Shown: positions 18,700 through 28,036, counted from the stretch's first letter. The stretch: 64,000 nt of DNA from Symbiodinium natans (GCA_905221605.1 CAJNDS010002657.1:1061001-1125000), one strand, 5' to 3'. The notes: generated by a model not told the origin, from the letters alone. Numbers and translations are program-made.

Positions 18700-19140
18700 A
18701 AGCAAACATCGCGGGAGCTCAAGGTGCCGAGTTTGTGCGCTCTCCAGCGCCGAGGTGGGACTTTGCGGGTTTCGGGGGCTTAGGGCTGAGAAGGGTTTGG
18801 GGTTTAGGGTTTAGGGTTTAGGGTTTAGGGTTGGGGTTTAGGGTTTAGGATTTAGGGTTTAGGGTCCGTAGGCCTCATGGGGTGTGTGTTTGTTAGATTT
18901 AGGTTTCAGGCCCCTTACACATTACGCTAGGGGTTCTCTTGTACCGCATGTCTTGTACAACATATTTTGTAGTTTTTGACACCAGGCAAGAGCCCTTCAT
19001 TTCGAACGACACATCCCTGTCCATTTTTCAAGTTTTTACCGAGCGCCTTTTTAGGGAACCCGAAGCCGAAGCCCTGAACACTCAGCCGGTTGAGAGGGGG
19101 ATTCAAAAAGCTTGGGAGCCAGTTGGGATCTAACCCTAAA
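18700..19140 (+). CDS. Weak coding-like islands
   Basis: 18704-18785 reads IAGAQGAEFVRSPAPRWDFA, ending in a telomeric array (18790-18865). A 64-codon frame at 18939-19133 has no recognisable domain. Confidence in translation is low. Confidence 0.25.
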
Positions 19141-19148
19141 CCCGGCCT

Positions 19149-19303
19149 TGGGACCCTAAACCCTAAACCCTAAACCCTAAACCCTAAACCCTAAACCCTA
19201 AACCCTAAACCCTAAACCCTAAACCCTAAACCCTAAACCCTAAACCCTAAACCCTAAACCCTAAACCCTAAACCCTAAACCCTAAACCCTAAACCCTAAA
19301 CCC
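19149..19303 (-). repeat. Pure telomere-type array, C-rich on plus strand
   Basis: About 22 uninterrupted CCCTAAA units, one of the longest perfect arrays of the window. The high purity suggests recent addition or amplification. Confidence 0.95.
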
Positions 19304-19526
19304 TGCAAATTTCCGGATCTCATCCCAAACCCGACGCCTCAAGGTGGACCTTGAGTTCCTTGCGGACCAAGTGAACCCCAAAATAAGTGCCCTAATATAG
19401 GGTTTAGGGTTTAGGGTTTAGGGTTACGGGGTCGGAACAATTACTTTAATAGTATTCCCTTAGGGTCCCATTGTAATTTTACTCTAACAACCCCCCAAAA
19501 CCCTGTTACATAAAAAAATACTCAGG

Positions 19527-19587
19527 CCCCTGTAGTACACTAACCCCTAAACCCTAAACCCTAAACCCTAAACCCCTGTAGTACACT
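19527..19587. repeat. Telomeric array flanked by a perfect 15-bp direct duplication
   Basis: CCCCTGTAGTACACT occurs at 19527-19541 and again at 19573-19587, with only telomeric heptamers (AACCCCTAAA, then CCCTAAA units) between. This is the signature of an insertion that duplicated its target. Confidence 0.9.
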
Positions 19588-19669
19588 CTTGACCGATTCA
19601 GGTCTATGGACGGTCGACTCTAGACACTGATCCCCTTGTAGGGCTCCTTGGAGTCCTCGGGCTTAAGAT

Positions 19670-19950
19670 TGGGGTTTAGGGTTTACAGGGTTTGGGGTTA
19701 GGGTTTAGGGTTTAGGGTTTAGGGTTTAGGGTCTAGGGTTTAGGGTTTAGGGTTTAGGGTCGCAGCATAGGAGCTTCCGGAAACATGTGGGCGCTTCTCA
19801 ACCCTAAACCCTCAACCCTAAACCCGAAACCCTCAACCCTCAACCCTAAACCCTAAACCCTCAACCCTAAACCCGAAACCCTAAACCCTAAACCCTAAAC
19901 CCTAAACCCTAAACCCTGAACCCTAAACCCTAAACCCTAAACCCTAAAAC
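19670..19950. repeat. Inverted pair of telomere-type arrays
   Basis: A G-rich array (19672-19760) and a C-rich array (19798-19948) are separated by about 38 bp that can be read RSIGASGNMWALLN on the plus strand. The C-rich array mixes CCCTAAA, CCCTCAA and CCCGAAA. Confidence 0.9.
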
Positions 19951-20029
19951 GACGCAGCTCCAGGCCGGGATCTCCGCTGGCAGCAGTCATCTTGCCGAGG
20001 CGCGTGGGCCGCTACTTGAACGGTTGAAG
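19949..20029 (+). CDS. Candidate exon with canonical donor
   Basis: The island reads TTQLQAGISAGSSHLAEARG and PLLERLK, then AAG|GTAAGTAAG, a textbook donor at 20030. It is preceded by telomeric CCCTAAA units and followed by a TTTAGGG array (20058-20145). The protein is not recognised and may be helical. Confidence 0.55.
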
Positions 20030-20195
20030 GTAAGTAAGTGTCAGGATGCACGTACTTGGGGTTTAGGGTTTAGGGTTTAGGGTTTAGGGTTTAGGGTTTA
20101 GGGTTTAGGGTTTAGGGTTAGGGTTTAGGGTTTAGGATTTAGGATTAGATACTTAATATTTACCCGAAGTCCCAAACCCTAGGTCCTTGTTTCAG

Positions 20196-20258
20196 GTGTT
20201 GTCTCACACCTATGCAACTTGTGTGGCATCCAATTTTAATTTTCCCGATGAAGAACTC
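20196..20258 (+). CDS. Candidate exon with canonical borders
   Basis: TTGTTTCAG| then VLSHTYATCVASNFNFPDEE (L) then |GTAAGT. Acceptor with pyrimidine tract and canonical donor make this one of the better exon calls. Function is unknown. Confidence 0.55.
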
Positions 20259-20435
20259 GTAAGTTTACCAAGAAACCCTGAACCCTAAGCCATAAACGCC
20301 TGCAACTACACATGAAACTTCAAGCCTGGGACCTCGCAACCCTGCACGCGAGCTGAAACTTTCTAAATAAACCCCAAGCCCCAAACCCTAAATCCTAAAC
20401 CCTAAACCCTAAACCTTCAGGGTTTCGAAAGTTAG

Positions 20436-20486
20436 GCTTGGGGGTGGACTCAGTGCAGCCAGCCTTTGGGATCTGAGACTCTTGAG
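20436..20486 (+). CDS. Candidate short exon
   Basis: After GTTAG the frame reads LGGGLSAASLWDLRLL up to GAG|GTTTAG. The donor would be part of the following heptamer-like sequence. Confidence 0.35.
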
Positions 20487-20506
20487 GTTTAGGGCACCCT
20501 AAAACC

Positions 20507-20614
20507 CTACTTGTTGCTTAAGAACCATGAATCACACGCATACTCAGAATGATCCCTATATTCCCCTTATAAGGAAGCTTTCTGTTTTTGGTGTGGTTCT
20601 TAAGCAGATAGTAG
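20507..20614. mobile_element. Hairpin element family C, copy C1
   Basis: The terminal inverted repeats CTACTTGTTGCTTAAGAACC (20507-20526) and GGTTCTTAAGCAGATAGTAG (20595-20614) match at 17 of 20 positions when one is inverted. About 70 AT-rich bases lie between. Related copies occur at 30233 and 47853. Confidence 0.8.
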
Positions 20615-21047
20615 AACCCTAAACGCTAAACCCTAAAACCCCTGAAAGCCCTAGACAACTGTTCAAGATCAGGCAGCGAGCCGCTTTTGTAGGATAGCCT
20701 TCGCACCCCCAGGGCTTGTACTAGGGTCTCGAGGCTGCGCTTTAGGATTGAGGCTTCAGGGTTTAATACTGTTCAGTATTGAGAGCGCGCGGATGCCCTG
20801 AAGGGTCTCGAGCCCCACCAAACCCTGTAAACAACCCTTTCCCTAAACCCTACGCCCTAGACCTAGACTCTAAACCGCGCACACGCGTCTTGTGATCCTC
20901 TTTCCGAACACCCGAAGTTTTCGGATTCCTCAACAACCATGCCACCTAAACCCTACGCCCGAAACCCTGGCCCCAGACCAGGTGAGGCCTTGCAGCTCCA
21001 ATCCCTTTTAGGGTCCAGGGTTTAGGGTTTAGGGCCTGTGATCGGTT

Positions 21048-21126
21048 TTTGATCACGCGCTCGCGCCAGGAGCGTTTCGTGAAGCTTTGGAAGCATTGCC
21101 GAGGCACTGCGAGGTCGCGTTCAAGG
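21048..21126 (+). CDS. Candidate exon ending in a telomeric mini-intron
   Basis: The frame reads FDHALAPGAFREALEALPRH and CEVAFK and ends AAG G|GTTTAG. The next exon begins only 20 bases later in a compatible phase, giving K-G-A-E across the join. Function is unknown. Confidence 0.5.
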
Positions 21127-21146
21127 GTTTAGGGTTTAGGGTTTAG

Positions 21147-21290
21147 GGGCAGAGATTCTGGCCCTGCACCTCGACAAGCGACGGCAGCTCGTACGCTTGA
21201 CTGGGGTGGACTCTGGCTGCCGCCGGCTCTCGGTGGTTCTCGGATGGAGTCCAACTCTATCCCCATGCCAGCCCTGGAAACTCTACGCCC
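21147..21290 (+). CDS. Candidate exon, unknown protein
   Basis: Directly after TTTAG the frame reads AEILALHLDKRRQLVRLTGV and continues DSGCRRLSVVLGWSPTLSPC to about 21290 without a stop. Its phase fits the previous island if the 20 telomeric bases 21127-21146 are removed. Confidence 0.5.
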
Positions 21291-21335
21291 ATCAACCCGA
21301 AATCCTAAACCTCAAGCCCTAAGTTGTAAACCCTA

Positions 21336-21565
21336 CTTGGAGGTTCATGGTACTTATAACCCACTTATAAGCCCCTTAAGTGCCCTAATACGGTGAGAAG
21401 TACAGTTATAGGGTACAGTTTTATAATTGGTTAGTAAGTACCCTAACCCTAAACCCTAAACCCTAAACCCTAAACCCTCAACCCTCAACACTCAACCCTC
21501 AACCCCAAACCCTAAACCCTAAACCCTAAACCCTAAACCCTTCCTTCAAGTACCTTCAACTCCAC
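21336..21565. mobile_element. MITE family A, copy A3, with telomeric array
   Basis: The left end TA|CTTGGAGGTTCATGGTACTT is intact and the body matches copies A4 and A5 to ATTGGTTAGTAAGTACC. There CCCTAAA-type units begin (about 21441-21540). A degraded right end follows (AAGTACCTTCAACTCCA). Confidence 0.75.
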
Positions 21566-21654
21566 GGCCCCGCAAGCCTCCAATGCCCCCACCCCCTGAA
21601 ACCTGAGCTCCAATACCAAGCCCGTCGAACTTGCAAGTAAAGGCTGCTGCAAAT

Positions 21655-22110
21655 TCCCCCTAAACCCTCAACCCAAAACCCTAAACCCTAAACCCTAAAC
21701 CCTAAATCCTAAATCCTAAATCCTAAACTATATACCCTAAACCCTAAACCCTATACCTAAACCCTATAAACCCTAGGCCCTAAGCCCTAAGCCCTAAGCT
21801 CTAAGCCCTAGGCCCTAGGACCTGAGCCCCAAACCCTAAACCCTAACTGTCGCCCAGAGTCTGCTGGCGCTCCGGCGGGGCGAGCCACTGAGCCGAGGGA
21901 ACGAGGCAGAGGGGGGGGGGGGGGGGGTTGATCAGGGTTTAGGGTTTGGGGTTTATGGGCTTTGGGTTCTAGGGTTTAGGCTTTAGGGTCTTAGGTTTTA
22001 GGGTGTCGATGTTGGATTCTGCGGTTTGGGGTTTTGGGGTGCAGGCGTAAGCTTTGAGGTTGCGGAGGCCTCAGTGGTTTTGGATTTGGAGTTTGGGCTC
22101 TAGGGATCTA
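21655..22110. other. Degenerate telomere-type DNA with one exon-like island and a G-run
   Basis: C-rich units with many variants (21655-21845) lead to an island at 21850-21915 reading VAQSLLALRRGEPLSRGNEA, then a run of 18 G (21911-21928) and degenerate TTTAGGG-like DNA. Confidence 0.5.
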
Positions 22111-22333
22111 ACTATAGGGACTACTATACGGGTTTAGGGATAAGGTTTTTTGGAAGCTTCCCTCGGAAACAGCCCTGGATTGAGAAATCAGCCTGCTGTT
22201 GTGGGGCTTTCGGGGGGTTTAAGGGTTTAAGGCTTAGGGCTTCAGATGGGTTAGGGTTTAGGTTTAGGGTTTAGGATTTAGGCTTTAGGGTTCAGGTCTT
22301 AGGGAGATTCATGTGTTTCGTGGTGTTAGGATC

Positions 22334-22335
<2 letters not shown>

Positions 22336-22365
<30 letters not shown>
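22336..22365 (+). repeat. Run of 30 G
   Basis: An uninterrupted guanine homopolymer between ATCTT and TAGGGGTTC. Runs of 40 and 41 C occur at 32677-32716 and 35762-35802. Confidence 0.95.
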
Positions 22366-22366
<1 letters not shown>

Positions 22367-22529
22367 AGGGGTTCGGGTGTGCACAGCGTAGAGGATCAGG
22401 CCTGAGAATTGAGGTTGAGGGTTTGGGGCCTAGGGGTTTTGAGGGTTGAGCTTTCGGTTGGGCCCTTGATACCTCTAAACCCGAAACCTCAAACCCTCAA
22501 CCCTCCAGAGGGTTTCAAGGTTCAGGGTT

Positions 22530-22800
22530 TCGAGACTCTTGCAGAGGGGTTCGGAAACTGGCCCTGTGTTAGTAAGGTAACGACAGTCCGCAACCTCATT
22601 TAGGGTACATAGAACGCGCTTCAAAGAACTAGCCAACCTTCAAGCAAAGGGGGTTTAGGGTTTTGGGTTTAGGGTTTAGGGTTTAGGGTTTAGGGTTCCT
22701 CCTCCTCCTCCTCAACTCCGCAATTCTGGACCTCTCACTCTCATCTTGAGGCGGCGGCATGTGGCGGTCTCGCGCGGCTGGGGCCTCAGCGACTGCGTGT
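22530..22800 (+). CDS. Candidate exons, unknown protein
   Basis: A small island after CTTGCAG (about 22530-22561, RGSETGPVLV) ends AAG|GTAACG. Another at 22740-22798 reads RRRHVAVSRGWGLSDCVLG just before a TTTAGGG array. A TCC repeat (22698-22711) sits at the start of the second island. Confidence 0.35.
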
Positions 22801-23127
22801 TGGGTTTAGGGTTTGGGGTTTAGGGTTTAGGGTTTACAAAGTTTAGGGTTTAGGGTCCAGGGTTTAGGGTTTAGGGTCCAGAGTTTAGGGTTTAGGGTTT
22901 AGGGTAACCCTAACCCACTTAATTTCAGAACCACAATGGTCCTGATTATAGAAGGGCAATATAATTGTCGGTCTAGTTCTTTCTTTTTTGGGTGGGCTCT
23001 GAAGCAAGTAGTAGCTCAGGGTTTGGTGCTTCTGGTTCAGGAAGCTTGTTGGGAGTTCTTGAGCAAATAGAAACCCTAAACCCTAAACCCTATAAGTAGT
23101 AAGTAGAGGAGCCTCGGTATGAAAGCC

Positions 23128-23214
23128 GCGCAATCACAGGTGGCTGCAGTGGCTGCGCTGTTTCCTGGCGCCTTGCGCAAGGTCGCCCGGGCGGTCTTCG
23201 GCTTGATTTGGGGG
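23128..23214 (+). CDS. Candidate exon, start of a four-exon series
   Basis: The frame reads MKAAQSQVAAVAALFPGALR and KVARAVFGLIWG to GGG|GTTTAG, where a telomere-type intron begins (23215-23285). ATG at 23128 may be the start or internal. The frame can be joined to the next island if the acceptor is TCAAGAG. Confidence 0.5.
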
Positions 23215-23285
23215 GTTTAGGGTTTAGGGTTTAGAACTTACGGTTTAGGGTTAGGGTTTAGGGTTAGGGTTTAGGGTTTCAAGAG

Positions 23286-23411
23286 TTCAGGGCTTCGGCT
23301 TCTCGTGTTTGGACGCACATTCAACAAAGCAAAGTAGTGGCACTTCTCGAGCCACTCGGCCTCTCTGGTTCACCAATGAAATTCAATGTCTGCACCACTC
23401 CCTTTGTTGCG
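23286..23411 (+). CDS. Candidate exon, unknown protein
   Basis: The frame reads ASASRVWTHIQQSKVVALLE and PLGLSGSPMKFNVCTTPFVA and ends GCG|GTTTAGGG in phase 0. The next 41 bases are telomere-type repeat ending TTTAG and the following island continues in frame. Confidence 0.55.
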
Positions 23412-23452
23412 GTTTAGGGTTTGGGGTTTAGGGTCTAGGGTTTAGGGTTTAG
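23412..23452 (+). other. 41-bp intron made of telomeric heptamers
   Basis: It starts GTTTAGGGTTTGGGG and ends GGGTTTAGGGTTTAG, so both splice dinucleotides come from the heptamer. Removing it joins two open frames in phase 0. Reading through it meets a TAG stop in the upstream frame. This is inferred from frame and motif only. Confidence 0.55.
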
Positions 23453-23508
23453 GATCTCAGTCACACCTTCCCATGGACCTTCTTCAAGCTCGAAGCTCTG
23501 ATAGCCGC
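23453..23508 (+). CDS. Candidate exon, unknown protein
   Basis: DLSHTFPWTFFKLEALIAA in phase 0, ending GCC GC|GTTAAACCC. Donor and following intron are C-rich telomere-type sequence. It continues in frame into 23609. Confidence 0.55.
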
Positions 23509-23608
23509 GTTAAACCCTAAACCCTAAACCCTAAGCCCTAAGCCCTGAGTCCTAAGCCCTAAGCCCTAAGCCCTAAGCCCTAAGCCCTAAACCCTAAACC
23601 CTAAGCAG
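23509..23608 (+). other. 100-bp intron of C-rich telomere-type units
   Basis: It begins GTTAAACCCTAAACC, runs through CCCTAAA and CCCTAAG units and ends CCCTAAGCAG. Splicing at these sites keeps the frame (phase 2) between the islands on each side. Confidence 0.55.
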
Positions 23609-23756
23609 CAGACCCTTTAGACCTGGAGTTTTCTTGAAAGGTTGTTTGTCTGCTTCAAGAGGCTGGCGAGTCTTGTCTAAAGGCCTTAAGCGGTCGTTTC
23701 TGGGTTTGACAATGGCAGTACCTAAGAGCTTGAAACCACGCTTGGGAGAACAAACA
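23609..23756 (+). CDS. Candidate exon, basic protein segment
   Basis: After CTAAGCAG the frame reads RPFRPGVFLKGCLSASRGWR, VLSKGLKRSFLGLTMAVPKS and LKPRLGEQT before TAG at 23757. It is rich in Lys, Arg and Ser. It may be terminal or may use one of several internal GT donors. Confidence 0.5.
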
Positions 23757-23845
23757 TAGGAGCCCGACCGAATCTCCTTTACTGGCGAGTAGGGATGGAC
23801 ACCCCAAACCCTAAACCCTAAACCCTAAACCCTAAACCCTTTTCC

Positions 23846-23912
23846 ACATAATCCGACAAAAAGGATCCCGAGTTGAAGCCCGCGACCTCCTCAGTTTTGT
23901 TCTTCATAGCAA
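23846..23912 (+). CDS. Candidate exon, unknown protein
   Basis: HIIRQKGSRVEARDLLSFVL continues HS to CAA|GTAAAC. It is flanked on both sides by long CCCTAAA arrays (23800-23840 and 23915-24120). Confidence 0.4.
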
Positions 23913-23914
23913 GT

Positions 23915-24120
23915 AAACCCTAAACCCCAAGCCCTAAACCCTAAACCCTAAACCCTAAACCCTAAACCCTAAACCCTAAACCCTAAACCCTAAACCCTAA
24001 ACCTAAACCCTAAACCCTAAACCCTAAACCCTAAACCCTAAACCCTAAACCCTAAACCCTAAACCCTAAACCCTAAACCCTAAACCCTAAACCCTAAACC
24101 CTAAACCCTAAACCCTCACC
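23915..24120 (-). repeat. Long telomere-type array, C-rich on plus strand
   Basis: About 29 CCCTAAA units with only one shortened unit near 24001 (AAACCTAAACCC). It lies between two coding-like islands, so it is probably an intron. Confidence 0.95.
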
Positions 24121-24139
24121 CTAACGCATCATAGCAGTT

Positions 24140-24565
24140 TCGTCCGGGACCCATGAGATGCCCGAAGCTGCCACAGGAAGAACGTGGATGCGGCGCTTGC
24201 TTCCCTCAAGGTGCCGAGACCTACTTTGCCTCCAGCCGAGAAGAAGCCTCAACAGCAAAAGTACTCTAGGCGTGGGAATTATATTCCATTAATATTGTTC
24301 TACAACCACCCCCCCCCCCCCCCAAAAAAAAAAAAAAAAAACAAAAAAATCCGTATTCTAATTATTCAGGCCCCTATATTATCTCTTGCAAGGGTACTCT
24401 GGTTGGGGCACCTTAGCATGTAGGGTTGGGGACTGCAAGGATAGCAGACTTGGCCAAGCACAAGCAAAGACCGCCCGAGCTCTCAGGTCTCTCGTGTGCC
24501 TGCGAATTCACTGTCCCGACATTTGCGTAGGCCACCCTGCCCTGAAACGCAAACCCCAGACCGTA
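24140..24565 (+). CDS. Candidate exons, unknown protein
   Basis: 24143-24269 can be read FRPGPMRCPKLPQEERGCGA followed by CFPQGAETYFASSREEASTA. 24425-24560 reads GDCKDSRLGQAQAKTARALR followed by SLVCLRIHCPDICVGHPALK. Between them lies a C-run followed by an A-run (24307-24340). Alternate frames are also open, so the translations are tentative. Confidence 0.3.
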
Positions 24566-24715
24566 AAACCCTACACCCTGGACTTTGATACATGACATAT
24601 ATATATATACACATTATACTACATTAGATGTTGTGTATTATATATTATATTATTGTACATGGAGGTACTTAAACCCTAAACCCTAAACCGTAATCTATCT
24701 AGGTTGGCTTTAGGC

Positions 24716-25180
24716 TTCGGCAGCACCTCGGCGCAGGAGCGGCAGTTCCGGTCTTCCAAGGAGGCTCTGACCCTGTCTGCCAGCGAGGCGCCAGGGAGAA
24801 CCTAAGGGTTTAGGGTTTAGGGTTTGGGGTTTAGGGTTTAGGGTTTAGGGTTTAGGGCTTCCTGAAGACCTGCTCGACGAGGCCAGCGAGGCCGAACGGG
24901 CGCATCTCCGCCTCACTTGGGAAACCTCCGTCTCAGTCTCTGCATTGCGTGTGCAAGCCACAGAGTTGCAGTTGCGCGTGGACTCCCTGAAGAGTCCCTG
25001 AGCTCGCTGCGCGCCGAGGTTGCTCAGCTACAGTCGGAGAGGCAAAGTTTCCTGCAAGCTGCGGGAGCATCGAGGTCTGAGCTTGCGTGGCAATCTCCTT
25101 GGGTCATCATAGAACGTCTCCTTTTCGACATTGAGAGACGATTGCGCCATCTTTGGTGCCTCTACAGCCCACGCCAGCTT
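24716..25180 (+). CDS. Coiled-coil protein exons, probably frameshifted
   Basis: 24716-24805 reads STSAQERQFRSSKEALTLSA. After a 50-bp TTTAGGG array, 24859-25000 reads LPEDLLDEASEAERAHLRLT and on to ATELQLRVDSLK. The coiled-coil sequence then continues in another frame, EESLSSLRAEVAQLQSERQS, to about 25180. One base of length change near 24990 would unify them, so this is a sequence error, a frameshift or a pseudogene. Heptad-like Leu/Ala spacing supports a coiled coil; no more precise function. Confidence 0.5.
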
Positions 25181-25400
25181 AGGGTTTAGGGTTTAGGGTT
25201 AGGGTTTAGGGTTCCCGTTTAGAGGCTTGTCGGATTTAGGGCTGATTGCGAAGTTTTTTATCCCTACAGATAAAATCGAAGCTCCACGTATATATATATA
25301 TATATATATACATATACGCACACAGCCGTGAAGCGCTATAAGCTATGTATATATATATATATGTATGTACATATCCTTTTTCTTTGATCTACACCTGCAG

Positions 25401-25494
25401 AACTGAGAAGTATGTTTCTGGGTCCCCCAAATCCACCCCAGCTATTCCACAGTTTGGGCGCGCTGCCCAAAGGAAGCAAGGCCAGAGGCCCTGA
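25401..25494 (+). CDS. Candidate terminal exon
   Basis: After CACCTGCAG the frame reads TEKYVSGSPKSTPAIPQFGR and AAQRKQGQRP then TGA at 25492. The basic, proline-containing tail with a stop suggests a C-terminus, possibly of the coiled-coil protein upstream. Confidence 0.45.
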
Positions 25495-26227
25495 AGCCCT
25501 GAAAGCTAAAAACGCTAAAGCCCCAAACCCTAAACCCTAGCCCTAAACCCTAAACCTAAACCCTCAACCCTAAAGCCCTAAATCCTAAGACCTCAAAATC
25601 AAGGGATGGTGGATGAAACCCTTGTGTGAAACCCTAAGCCCGAAAACCGTTAACAACCCGAACGCCCGAATGCGGCCCGAACACCCTAAAACCCCTAACC
25701 CTTGATGAAGCCTTACTTGGGCCCTGCTTTGAAGACAGACTTGGGTGGGTCTAGGGTTTAGGGTTTAGGGTCCTAAAACTTTTAGGGTTAGTGTTTAGGG
25801 TTAGGCCACCATAGAATTCGAAGCCCTACAAACGAGGTTTGGGGGGTAGGACGTAGCAACTCGCAGCGCAATGGGTTCAAGGTTTGGAGTTTAGGGTTTC
25901 AGGTTAAGGGCTTAAGGTTTAGGATTTAAGCTTTAGGGTTTAGGGTTGAAATCTATTTGAAGAGGTTGGTATTGGCGACATACCCCTGAACCCTTTACTG
26001 GGTACCACGTCGGGTACCAAACTGGAGTACCTCTTTGATGTTCCCGAATGCTTAAGTCTAGAACCCTCGTTCGAACTTTGTTTGAGGGTGGTTGAATGGT
26101 ACTTCACCCCACCACCACCACCTCCACCTTGTATACATCTGCATAGATATGCATTATATATATATATACACATGCGAACATATGTAAAGAATGTGCGTAT
26201 GTGTGTATATATATATATATTTATATT

Positions 26228-26270
<43 letters not shown>

Positions 26271-26735
26271 TTTGTGTATTTATTTGTGTATTTACTTATT
26301 TATATGTATATGTATATATGGCAACCCCAAAACCCTAGAACCCTGGAGCCCTAGAACCCGAAGCTTGAAGCCTGCAACCCTAGAGCCCCAGAAATTGTAC
26401 AGGGTTTGGGTCCCAACAACCGGTTTGAAGGAACGTTTTGATGGAAAGTTTGAAGGAGCTTATGGAGGGAAAGTTTTGAAGCAATTTGTTTTTTGCTTTC
26501 CGGGAGTGTTTTGACCGGGGAAGTTTTGATTAGGAGCTTGGGGGCGAAGACCCCAGAGGCTTAAGTAAGTCGAGCATTTGGCCTTCCAGAGGCGCTATGT
26601 GTAAATTAGCTGAAACTCGGCTTGTCAGCTGTTTGGACAAATTAGCTTGGGAAATTCAGAATGATGCCACATACAATTTTCGACTTATTTAGGGGTTTAG
26701 GGCTTGAGTTTGGGGCTTGAGCCCGCGAGCCCCAT
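25495..26735. other. Degenerate telomere-type DNA and AT microsatellites
   Basis: Mixed heptamer variants (25520-25600, 25750-25950), (AT)n and (TTTA)n (26155-26320). Low-complexity open frames reflect the microsatellites. I see no supported gene. Confidence 0.6.
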
Positions 26736-26935
26736 TTGAGGTTCATGGTACTTACTGACCACTTCTAGCTGCACTTATAATCCACTTAGAAGCCCCTGAA
26801 GTGCCCTAATATGGTTCTAAGTACAGTTATAAGTACAGCTATAATTGGTTAGTAAGTACCCTAAACCCTAAACCCTTAACCCTAAACCCTAAAAGTACAG
26901 TTATAATTGGTTAAGAAGTACCATGAACCTCCAAG
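26735..26935. mobile_element. MITE family A, copy A4, with telomeric array and internal duplication
   Basis: The left end TTTGAGGTTCATGGTACTTA and right end TAAGAAGTACCATGAACC...TCCAAG are inverted repeats. CCCTAAA-type units (about 26860-26892) interrupt the right arm and are flanked by two copies of about 29 bp beginning AGTACAG and containing TATAATTGGTTA. Confidence 0.8.
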
Positions 26936-26939
26936 CAGG

Positions 26940-27281
26940 AGTGCGCGCGGCACGGACAAGCGCCTCGATGTTCCGATGCAGGAGGCTCGAGCTTGGGGTT
27001 TAGGGTTTAGGCTCAGGGTTTAGGGGTTAGGGTTTAGGGGCAGGGCGAAACTCCCCTACGCTCCCCCAACAATCCCTCCCTCCCTCCCCCCCCCAAACAG
27101 AAACTCTCAATCCGCAACCCTAAACCCTAAACCCTAAACCCTAAACCCTAAACCCAAAACCCTAAACCCTAAACCCTGAACCGTAGGGGTTTCAGGATTG
27201 GGGTTTCAGTGGAGCCTGAGAGGGCTGGACCACTGGGTGGCTCCGTTGGCATGTGGAACTTCATGAGTCTTCAGCTTGTGA
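26940..27281 (+). CDS. Candidate exons, unknown protein
   Basis: 26938-26998 reads GVRAARTSASMFRCRRLELG. After arrays, 27209-27281 starts at a TTTCAG acceptor and reads EPERAGPLGGSVGMWNFMSL (QLV) to GTGAG|GGTGTAG. Functions are unknown. Confidence 0.35.
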
Positions 27282-27609
27282 GGGTGTAGGGTGTAGGGTG
27301 TAGGGTGTAGGGTTTAGGGTTTAGGGTTTAGGGTTTAGGGTTTAGGGTTGCGGTTTGTGAGGGCTCAGGGTTTACGCTGTCATAGGTGGGTAGCAGTTTA
27401 CGCGTTTAAGGGTACTTTAAACTCAACCTTAAGGAATAGAAATTCAAGTTTTTACTACTATCCCAACCATGAACTAGTTCAGGGTTCAGGGTTTTAAGGG
27501 ACAGAATGGGATGAGATTCATGTTGAATCACAAGGCTCTTAGTGAGATAGCAGCTCAACCCCTCCCAGGCTCATGTAGGTTTTTGTTTTTTATACGATAA
27601 GGCCGGCTG

Positions 27610-27900
27610 GGCACTGCGAGTAGAATCTTGCGTGGACATGTTCGAGAGGAAGTATCCCCTGCATCAAGCGCGCTGCTTAAAAAGCCAACCTGTATGCATG
27701 CCGTATCGCTCAGGCTGCTCGTGACGCCGCTGCTTGCTGACGGCTGTGGTCATGGGAGGCGTTTCGCTCAAGGCGCTAGGGCCAGGATAGACTTGATAGG
27801 GGGCTACCGTGCCAGATTGCGCCATGAGCGCCGAGTCCTTCCAGGCCAGCGCAGAAGCGTGGATTGACAAGCACCCCGTGTCTTAGGGATGCTTGGAATA
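27610..27900 (+). CDS. Weak coding-like island
   Basis: A plus frame includes MSAESFQASAEAWIDKHPVS before TAG (27824-27886), and a second frame (27628-27867) is open as well. No family is recognised. The rest of 27290-28036 holds heptamer variants and AT-rich sequence. Confidence 0.25.
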
Positions 27901-28036
27901 TTTTATTGTTTGGGCACTTTAATTCCTATAATATATATATATATATAAGAAACAGCTAAAATAATAATTTTTGCTAGGGTTCCAAGTTCAGTATAGGTGT
28001 TCGAGCACACCTACACAGGCTCGTTGACACCCGCAG

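Noticed and set aside
26082-26514. 90- and 107-codon plus frames
   Set aside because: The first halves are CCA, AT and TTTA microsatellites, and the rest has no support.
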